Source of the DNA: Gemmatimonadota bacterium
Lineage (GTDB): Bacteria; Gemmatimonadota; Gemmatimonadetes; Longimicrobiales; Gaopeijiaceae
Reading direction: 5' to 3'
DNA: 14,225 bases
Assembly (NCBI GenBank): GCA_003695865.1
Contig: RFGQ01000415.1
Span: 1-14,225, forward strand
Position numbers and translations under genes: made by a program. The notes beneath the pieces are model-generated. The model did no database searches. It was not told the DNA's origin and saw only the letters and a program-made list of their open reading frames with translations. The first letter of the stretch is position 1, and each line of letters begins with the position of its first letter. Below are positions 1 through 5,077 of this stretch, in pieces.

Positions 1-21
1 GCCTCGGGGCCGTGCGCGCCC

Positions 22-49
22 TTTTCGTCCCTCCGGCTGCCGTTATCTT
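22..49 (+). promoter_or_regulatory. Weak candidate promoter for the tRNA-Leu transcript
   Basis: TATCTT at 44-49 matches four of six bases of a sigma-70 -10 box. TTTTCG at 22-27, 16 bases upstream, matches the -35 consensus at three of six. It is the only AT-leaning stretch well upstream of the tRNA. If used, the hairpin at 60-83 would lie in the leader RNA. Consensus matching in GC-rich phyla is unreliable, so this is tentative. Confidence 0.2.
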
Positions 50-59
50 TCGTTGTGGA

Positions 60-89
60 GGCGGGGAGCCGAGGTTTCCCGCCGTTTTT
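60..89 (+). terminator. Terminator-like hairpin with T-tract just upstream of tRNA-Leu
   Basis: GGCGGG at 60-65 pairs with CCCGCC at 78-83. The stem extends by one G-T and one A-T pair around an 8-base loop, and a run of five T follows at 85-89. This is the form of a Rho-independent terminator for a + strand transcript entering from the left. It ends only 7 bases before the tRNA, so it is either the end of the preceding gene's transcript or an attenuator in the tRNA leader. Confidence 0.55.
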
Positions 90-96
90 GTTAGGG

Positions 97-179
97 GCGA
101 AAGTGGCGGAACTGGTAGACGCGCAGGACTTAGGATCCTGTGGCCCCTGGCCGTGGGGGTTCGAGTCCCCCCTTTCGCA
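97..179 (+). tRNA. tRNA-Leu (anticodon UAG)
   Basis: Complete type II tRNA. Acceptor strand GCGAAAG (97-103) pairs perfectly with CTTTCGC (172-178), followed by discriminator A179. The anticodon stem is 124-128/136-140 with loop CTTAGGA (129-135), giving anticodon TAG at 131-133, which reads CUA and other CUN leucine codons. A long variable arm (141-154) has a GGCC/GGCC stem, as expected for tRNA-Leu. The T-arm is 155-171, with GGGGG/CCCCC around a seven-base TTCGAGT loop. The 3' CCA is not encoded and must be added after transcription. The trigger factor gene starts 47 bases downstream; a run of five T at 185-189 follows the tRNA. Confidence 0.97.
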
Positions 180-226
180 CTCAGTTTTTCGGACGAGCGG
201 CCGATTCTCGAAGGTGGACGAAATAC

Positions 227-1492
227 ATGAGCATTGACGTGTCGCGGCTCCAGATCGCCGTCGAAGAGGGCGAGGGCTGGCGCCGCACGCTGCAGGTAAC
301 CGTTCCCGCGGACGAAGTGAAGCGGGAACGCGAGCGCCTGGCGAAGCGCCTGGCGAAGCGATTGAAGCTCCCCGGGTTCCGCAAGGGCAGGATTCCCGCG
401 GGGGTGCTGGAAAAGCGGTACGGTCCCGTGCTGGACCGCGAAACGCTCGACACGCTGATCGGGGAGGCCTACCGGGGGGCCCTGCAACAGCGGGAGCTGC
501 GTCCGATCTCGGAGGGCGAAGTGCAGGACGTGCGCTTCGAGCCGGAGCAGGACCTGATGTTCTCGATCTCGTTCGACGTGCAGCCCGAGATCGAGCTCGG
601 CAGACTGGGAGGGTTCACCGTCGAACGCCCCGCGGTCGAGGTCGGCGACGAAGAGGTGGAGCGTGTGCTGGAGCGCCTCCGCCAGCAGCAGGGAACGTGG
701 ACGACGGCGGAAGGAGGCCCGCCCGAAGACGGAGATGTCGTCGATGTGGAGGTGACCCGCCTGGACGACGGGGACGACGCCGAGCCCAAGCCCTACCAGC
801 TCATGCTGGGGCAGGGTGACGCGCTCCCCGACGTGGAGGCCGCCATCCGCACGCTCGAACCGGGGGGCAGCGGCGAGTTCGTCGTGCGCTTCCCCGAGGA
901 CTTCCCCGACGAGGCGCGCAGGGGCGAGGAACAGCACCTGCGCATCACCCTCAAGGAGCGGCGTGTCCTCGAACTACCGGAGCTCGACGACGCCTTCGCC
1001 CAGGCGGTGGGCGACTTCGAGAACCTCGAGGCACTGCGTGCCCGGGTACGTGAGGATCTGGAGAAGGAGGCGAACGAACAGGCCGACCAGGCCGCGCGGA
1101 CGCAGCTGCTCGACGCCGTGATCGAGGCGAACCCGTTCACGGTGCCTCGGTCGATGGTCAAGGCGTACATCGATTCGATCCTCGGGAACCCCGACGGTGT
1201 ACAACCCGAGCAACTCGCCGAAGCGTACGAGCGGCTGTGGCCCGAAGCGGAGCGCGCCGTGAAGCGGATCCTGGTGATCGAGCGGGTCGCCGATCAGCAG
1301 GGCCTGCGGGCGACGGAAGAGGATCTCGACCGTCGCATCGAAGAGATCGCGGAGCGGGCGGGCGAGGAGCCGGGGCGTGTGTACGCCAACCTGCAGAAGG
1401 CCAACCGGCTCGAGGCGCTCGAGCGGGACATCACGGAACGGAGGGTCTTCGAGTTTCTCGAAGGCCAGAGCGAGATCAGGCAGGGGACTTGA
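227..1492 (+). CDS. tig: Trigger factor, ribosome-associated chaperone/peptidyl-prolyl isomerase
   Basis: Binds ribosomal protein L23 at the exit tunnel and shields nascent chains. The 421-residue product is close to the 432 of E. coli. The N-terminal ribosome-binding domain carries the signature GFRKGRIP at residues 50-57. An FKBP-like isomerase domain spans roughly 164-250 (LGQG at 194-197), and a long charged helical C-terminal chaperone domain follows. The ATG at 227 is chosen because the protein then begins at the normal family N-terminus and AAGGTGG (211-217) lies 9 bases upstream; an in-frame extension back to 140 would run through the tRNA. In the isomerase domain the usual PGFE after the LGxG loop reads PDVE (201-204), so isomerase activity may be reduced (inference). 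clpP follows after 70 bases, the common tig-clpP-clpX order. Confidence 0.96.
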   Translation: MSIDVSRLQIAVEEGEGWRRTLQVTVPADEVKRERERLAKRLAKRLKLPGFRKGRIPAGVLEKRYGPVLDRETLDTLIGEAYRGALQQRELRPISEGEVQDVRFEPEQDLMFSISFDVQPEIELGRLGGFTVERPAVEVGDEEVERVLERLRQQQGTWTTAEGGPPEDGDVVDVEVTRLDDGDDAEPKPYQLMLGQGDALPDVEAAIRTLEPGGSGEFVVRFPEDFPDEARRGEEQHLRITLKERRVLELPELDDAFAQAVGDFENLEALRARVREDLEKEANEQADQAARTQLLDAVIEANPFTVPRSMVKAYIDSILGNPDGVQPEQLAEAYERLWPEAERAVKRILVIERVADQQGLRATEEDLDRRIEEIAERAGEEPGRVYANLQKANRLEALERDITERRVFEFLEGQSEIRQGT

Positions 1493-1562
1493 GGCCGGGG
1501 CGGCGCGGCGGGCTTCCGCGGCGCCGAGCCGGGCCTCCGGAGAACAGGAAGCGACCGGGACG

Positions 1563-2210
1563 ATGCCCATCTACCCACCGTACGTCATCGAGCGGACCAG
1601 CCGCGGCGAACGCAGCTACGACATCTTCAGCCGGCTCCTCATGGACCGCATCGTGTTCCTGGGGAGCGGCATCGACGACAACGTCGCCAACATCATCGTG
1701 GCGCAGCTCCTCTTCCTCGACGCAGAGGATCCCGGCCGCGACATCTATATGTACATCAACTCGCCGGGCGGCTCGGTATACGCGGGCCTGGCGATCTACG
1801 ACACGATGCAGCACCTGCGTGCTCCGGTGTCGACGTATGTGGTCGGGCTCGCCGCCTCGATGGGCGCGGTGCTCGCGACGGCCGGGGCGAAGGGAAAGCG
1901 TCATGCGCTGCCCAACGCGCGCATCATGATCCACCAGCCCTCGGGCGGCTCGCAGGGCACCGCCGCCGACATCGAGATCGCCGCCAAGGAGATTCTCTAC
2001 ACCCGGCAGCGGCTCAACGAGATCCTCGCGCTCCACACCGGTCAGCCGATCGAGCGCATCGAGGAGGACATCGATCGCGACCGGTTCATGAGCCCGCAGG
2101 AGGCGGTGGAGTACGGACTCATCGACAAGGTCCTGGAGGGGCCGTCGACGAACGGGCGGCAGCACGAACCGGCCGAGAAGCCGGGCGTCGACGCCGAAGA
2201 CGCATCGTGA
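1563..2210 (+). CDS. clpP: ATP-dependent Clp protease proteolytic subunit ClpP
   Basis: Serine peptidase that forms the tetradecameric degradation chamber used by ClpX (and ClpA/ClpC where present). The product has 215 residues, a normal length. The catalytic triad is visible: Ser99 in LAASMG, His124 in MIHQP, and Asp173 in the DRDRF stretch. The oxyanion-loop PGGS (68-71) is also present. The ATG at 1563 is favoured because the sequence then starts just before the conserved VIERTSRGERS block with almost no propeptide. AGGA at 1546-1549 lies 13 bases upstream, a rather long spacing. The same frame is open back to 1377 but that part lies inside tig. It is followed 35 bases later by clpX, so both are probably expressed as one unit. 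Confidence 0.97.
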   Translation: MPIYPPYVIERTSRGERSYDIFSRLLMDRIVFLGSGIDDNVANIIVAQLLFLDAEDPGRDIYMYINSPGGSVYAGLAIYDTMQHLRAPVSTYVVGLAASMGAVLATAGAKGKRHALPNARIMIHQPSGGSQGTAADIEIAAKEILYTRQRLNEILALHTGQPIERIEEDIDRDRFMSPQEAVEYGLIDKVLEGPSTNGRQHEPAEKPGVDAEDAS

Positions 2211-2245
2211 CCGCCCCTCGGCGGCGAATGTGAGCGAGGCCGAAC

Positions 2246-3499
2246 ATGAGCAGTGACAAGCACCTGCGTTGCAGCTTCTGTGGAAAGTCCAAGGAGAGCG
2301 TCAAGAAGTTCATCTCCGGACCGTCCGTCTACATCTGCAACGAGTGCATCGCCCTCTGTAACGAGATCCTCGCCGAGGAAGAGGAGCGCGACAGCCAGGA
2401 GCCGGTCGTCGCGAGTCCGACGCCGCAGGAGATCAAGGCGATCCTCGACGAGTACGTGATCGGCCAGGAAGAGGCGAAGCGGTCGCTCGCCGTGGCGGTC
2501 TACAACCACTACAAGCGGGTGAACCACCAGGGCGTCCTCGACGAGGTCGAGATCGACAAGGCCAACATCCTGCTCATCGGTCCGACCGGGGTCGGCAAGA
2601 CCCTGCTCGCCCAGACCCTCGCCCGCATCCTGCAGGTGCCCTTCACGATCGCGGACGCGACCACGCTCACCGAGGCGGGCTACGTCGGCGAAGACGTCGA
2701 GAACATTCTGGTTCGCCTGCTTCAGGCGGCCGACTACAACGTGGCCGAGTGCGAGCGGGGCATCGTCTACATCGACGAGATGGACAAGATCGCCCGCAAG
2801 TCGGAGAACCCGTCGATCACGCGGGACGTCTCGGGCGAGGGAGTGCAGCAGGCGCTGCTCAAGATCCTGGAAGGTACGGTCGCCAGCGTGCCGCCGCAGG
2901 GCGGGCGCAAGCACCCCCAGCAGGAATACATCCAGATCGATACCCGCAACATCCTGTTCATCTGCGGCGGCGCCTTCGACGGGCTCGAGAAGATCATCGA
3001 GCAGCGGCTCGGCAAGCGGCAGATCGGCTTCGGCGACGATGAGGCCAGGGACGACGTGGACCGCGCGGCGATTCGCGACGACCTCTTCGCCCACGTCGAA
3101 CCCGAAGACTTGCAGCGCTTCGGGATCATTCCCGAGCTGGTGGGCCGTCTGCCGGTCGCGGTGCACCTCACCGAGCTCGACGAAGACGCGCTCGTGCGCA
3201 TCCTCACCGAGCCGCGCAACGCCCTCGTGAAGCAGTACACGAAGATGTTCGAGCTCGAGGGCATCGGCCTCACGTTCGATCGCGAGGCGCTGCGCGCCAT
3301 CGCCCGCAAGACCCTCGACCGTGGGACGGGCGCGCGCGGACTGCGCTCCGTGATCGAAGAAGTGATGCGCGACGTGATGTTCGAGCTGCCCTCGCGCTCC
3401 GACGTGCGCGAGGTGGTGGTCACGGCCGAGTCGGTCGAGAAGGGCGTGCCGCCGCTGCTCGTGCACCATCAGGAGACCCCGCAGGCCCGCGAGGCCTGA
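2246..3499 (+). CDS. clpX: ATP-dependent Clp protease ATP-binding subunit ClpX
   Basis: AAA+ unfoldase that recognises tagged substrates, unfolds them and feeds them to ClpP in the cytoplasm. The product has 417 residues (E. coli 424). The N-terminal zinc-binding domain has four cysteines (C9, C12, C31, C34). Walker A GPTGVGKT is at 112-119, the GYVG pore loop at 145-148, Walker B IDEMDK at 176-181, and an RKH loop at 221-223. The ClpP-docking tripeptide IGF is at 260-262, so partnership with the adjacent ClpP is expected. The sensor-2 GARGLR motif is near residue 365. GCGAGG at 2234-2239 is a plausible ribosome binding site six bases before the ATG. Likely cotranscribed with tig and clpP; the hairpin at 3543-3577 probably ends the transcript. 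Confidence 0.98.
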   Translation: MSSDKHLRCSFCGKSKESVKKFISGPSVYICNECIALCNEILAEEEERDSQEPVVASPTPQEIKAILDEYVIGQEEAKRSLAVAVYNHYKRVNHQGVLDEVEIDKANILLIGPTGVGKTLLAQTLARILQVPFTIADATTLTEAGYVGEDVENILVRLLQAADYNVAECERGIVYIDEMDKIARKSENPSITRDVSGEGVQQALLKILEGTVASVPPQGGRKHPQQEYIQIDTRNILFICGGAFDGLEKIIEQRLGKRQIGFGDDEARDDVDRAAIRDDLFAHVEPEDLQRFGIIPELVGRLPVAVHLTELDEDALVRILTEPRNALVKQYTKMFELEGIGLTFDREALRAIARKTLDRGTGARGLRSVIEEVMRDVMFELPSRSDVREVVVTAESVEKGVPPLLVHHQETPQAREA

Positions 3500-3503
3500 C
3501 CTC

Positions 3504-3519
3504 GGCGGCCGGCGCCGCC
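3504..3519. terminator. Short GC hairpin after clpX
   Basis: GGCGGC (3504-3509) and GCCGCC (3514-3519) form a six-pair stem with a CGGC loop, starting 5 bases after the clpX stop. There is no T-tract. It probably supports the stronger hairpin that follows, either in termination or in 3' end stability. Confidence 0.35.
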
Positions 3520-3542
3520 TCACAACAACCCGGCCCGCGCGC

Positions 3543-3577
3543 AAGGCGCGGCGGCCCGCCTGAGGCCGCCGCGCCTT
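3543..3577. terminator. Strong bidirectional hairpin between convergent genes
   Basis: AAGGCGCGGCGGCC (3543-3556) and GGCCGCCGCGCCTT (3564-3577) are perfect inverted repeats of 14 bases with a 7-base loop. A further GCGC/GCGC pairing extends the stem past one bulged base. It lies between the clpX stop and the stop of the facing minus-strand lipoprotein gene, and can fold in either transcript. No T-tract is present on either side, so it may need Rho or act as a 3' end stabiliser. Confidence 0.65.
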
Positions 3578-3583
3578 CGCGCT

Positions 3584-3814
3584 TCAGCGGATCGTATCGT
3601 GACGGTCCACGCGGCTCTGGATCGAGTCGGCGGCGCGGAGGGCCCTGCCCACGGCGGACGCGCCGGGGATCGGCATCTCGGCCACGATGCTGTCGCGCTG
3701 TCTGCGGGTGAGCGTGTCGGCCCGGGTGGCGCCCTCGCTCCCCGAGCGGGCCTCGCAGGCCGCAAGCCCGACCAGCACCGCAAGGCTCAGAGCCGTCTTG
3801 GTCGACCACCTCAT
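3584..3814 (-). CDS. Small predicted lipoprotein coupled to the hibernation/sigma fusion gene
   Basis: A 76-residue product that I do not recognise. It starts MRWSTK, followed by a hydrophobic stretch (ALSLAVLVGLAAC) ending in lipobox LAAC with Cys20, so it should be exported and lipid-anchored. The mature part is short, charged and rich in Arg, Asp, Ser and Ala, with a central MPIPGASAVGRALRAADS segment at 47-64. The ATG (3814-3812) overlaps the TGA of the upstream gene (ATGA), and GGGGA lies about 8 bases before it (3823-3827), so translation is probably coupled. It stops just before the shared hairpin at 3543-3577. Its role is unknown; an envelope partner for the upstream gene is possible but is only inference from the overlap. 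Confidence 0.72.
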   Translation of the reverse strand: MRWSTKTALSLAVLVGLAACEARSGSEGATRADTLTRRQRDSIVAEMPIPGASAVGRALRAADSIQSRVDRHDTIR

Positions 3815-4821
3815 GCGTTCTCTCCCCGGTGGGCGAGGCCGCCCGCGCGCTCGGCGAGCAGCTCCCGCGTGGACTCGATGTCGCGCTGTACGGCCTCGAC
3901 GTCGCGGCCCTGCAGCAGGGCGATCTCGTCGACGTCCCAGCCTTCGAGCGCGTGCAGAAGGTACGCCCTGCGCTGCGCCCGCGGCAGGTCGGCGAGGTGC
4001 TCGAGGATCCATTCGGCCTCGTCGGCCGCCTCGGCCCAGGCGGTCGGCGGCGCGGCCGCGTCGGGGATGAGGTCCTCGAGCGCCGGGGACTCGTCGCCGG
4101 GCAGGAACCACAGCGCCCGCTCGGCGTCCCAGTCGGTGCGCGGCCGCCCGTCGGCGGAGCCGGCCGGGGCGTCGAGCGACTCGGTCTCCACACCGCCCGT
4201 CCCCTCGTCCACGACCTCGTGGAGGAGGGCGGTCAGCCACCGCTCGAGCGGCACACCATCCGGCCGCTCCTCCCATCGGTCCCACGCCCGCACGAGCACC
4301 TCGTCGAGCACCTCGTCCACGGGGCGAGACGACTCGCCCGGATGCCCCTCGAGGGCGGCGATCCTGACTTCGTGCTCGGCCCGCTCCCGCAGCGCCGCCA
4401 GTGCGGGGCGGAGGACGTCGAAGAACGCCTCGCGATCGTCCTCACCCCGGAACGCCCCCAGGTGCTCGACGGAGCTCTCCAGGGTCCTGCGGAGGCGCCG
4501 CTTTCGGCCCGCCGCGGCATCGGCGTGACGGCGCTCCTTGTAGCGCCGTGCGTCACGGAAGAGAGAGTCGGCGAGCGCGTCCAGCGCGGTTTCGAGCGTC
4601 TCGCCCCGGCCGCGGCCGACCACCGTCCCGTGCGGCACGCTCAAGACGCCGCGCGCCGCCCAGTCCTCGGGGGTCTGCTCGAGCCGGATGCGCAGGTGGA
4701 GTGTGTCTTCGGGGAAGCGACGGAGCACACGACGCACGCGGGGTTCGAGTGCCTCCCAACGCCGTTCCGCGCGCGCCTTCGCCGCCGCGGGACCTCCCTT
4801 TACGGTTATCGTGGTCCGCAT
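3811..4821 (-). CDS. Fusion: HPF/RaiA-like ribosome hibernation domain + sigma-70-like regions 2 and 4
   Basis: A 336-residue protein with two parts. Residues 1-105 resemble the HPF/RaiA/YfiA fold: a beta strand at TITVKG, a helix, LHLRIRLEQ, a strand with SVPHGTVVGRG, and the closing helix ETLETALDALADSLFRDARRYKERR that in the family packs on the sheet and presents basic residues to 16S rRNA. A basic patch GRKRRLRR follows (105-112). Residues about 131-206 look like sigma region 2 (DEVLVRAWDRW 174-183, then PLERWLTALLHEVVDE). Residues about 264-325 look like sigma region 4 (HLADLPRAQRRAYLLHALEG, then helix-turn-helix 295-322). An acidic, Pro/Ala-rich linker joins regions 2 and 4, as in ECF factors. 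AGGAGGTG at 4829-4836 is a near-perfect Shine-Dalgarno 7 bases before the ATG. Both domain calls are by eye; the sigma part is the less certain. Divergent from lon. Confidence 0.75.
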   Translation of the reverse strand: MRTTITVKGGPAAAKARAERRWEALEPRVRRVLRRFPEDTLHLRIRLEQTPEDWAARGVLSVPHGTVVGRGRGETLETALDALADSLFRDARRYKERRHADAAAGRKRRLRRTLESSVEHLGAFRGEDDREAFFDVLRPALAALRERAEHEVRIAALEGHPGESSRPVDEVLDEVLVRAWDRWEERPDGVPLERWLTALLHEVVDEGTGGVETESLDAPAGSADGRPRTDWDAERALWFLPGDESPALEDLIPDAAAPPTAWAEAADEAEWILEHLADLPRAQRRAYLLHALEGWDVDEIALLQGRDVEAVQRDIESTRELLAERAGGLAHRGENA

Positions 4822-4880
4822 CGATCCTCACCTCCTCGTCCATCCGTAGCATCGTCCGGGCGGCCGGCCGCACGGCCCCC

Positions 4881-4904
4881 GCTCCCGGGTCGTGTTCCCG
4901 GAGC
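4881..4904 (-). promoter_or_regulatory. Inverted repeat in the leader of the fusion gene
   Basis: GCTCCCGGG (4881-4889) pairs with CCCGGAGC (4897-4904) through eight pairs and one bulged C, with a 7-base loop. It lies 60-83 bases upstream of the minus-strand fusion start. It could be an RNA hairpin or an operator. GC-rich inverted repeats of this size do arise by chance here. Confidence 0.25.
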
Positions 4905-5004
4905 CCGGGCGACGGGCAGCGCGCAATCCGAGCCGCCGTTCCGCCGCCGATGCGAGGCAAGCCGCGTGCCGCGCGGTGTCTGCCGATTCGGCACGCGGGA
5001 GGCC

Positions 5005-5035
5005 CCTTCCCCACAGATGTTTCCTGGGGTAGGAT
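5005..5035 (+). promoter_or_regulatory. Inverted repeat and possible promoter upstream of lon
   Basis: CCTTCCCCA (5005-5013) and TGGGGTAGG (5025-5033) are inverted repeats with one mismatch and an 11-base spacer, 45-73 bases before the lon start. The right arm overlaps TAGGAT (5030-5035), a four-of-six match to a -10 box, with TTCCCC (5007-5012) 17 bases upstream as a weak -35. An operator over the lon promoter would fit this arrangement. I see no CIRCE, HAIR or good sigma-32 consensus here. Confidence 0.35.
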
Positions 5036-5077
5036 CTTCGCGGATCCTCCCACCCACGTCCCAGCGCCCGGAGCCGA

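Noticed and set aside
140..226. Upstream extension of the trigger factor reading frame
   Set aside because: It would begin inside the tRNA-Leu gene and add 29 unrelated residues. The ATG at 227 has a ribosome binding site and the normal family N-terminus.
335..358. Perfect tandem 12-base repeat CGCCTGGCGAAG inside tig
   Set aside because: It encodes RLAK twice in a helix whose length matches the family exactly, so no residues are inserted. It reflects codon bias and a repetitive basic helix rather than a recent duplication.
2042..3544. A 500-codon minus-strand frame opposite clpX
   Set aside because: clpX is intact with zinc, Walker and IGF motifs. The opposite frame is the typical reverse-strand shadow rich in Asp, Val, Leu and Arg.
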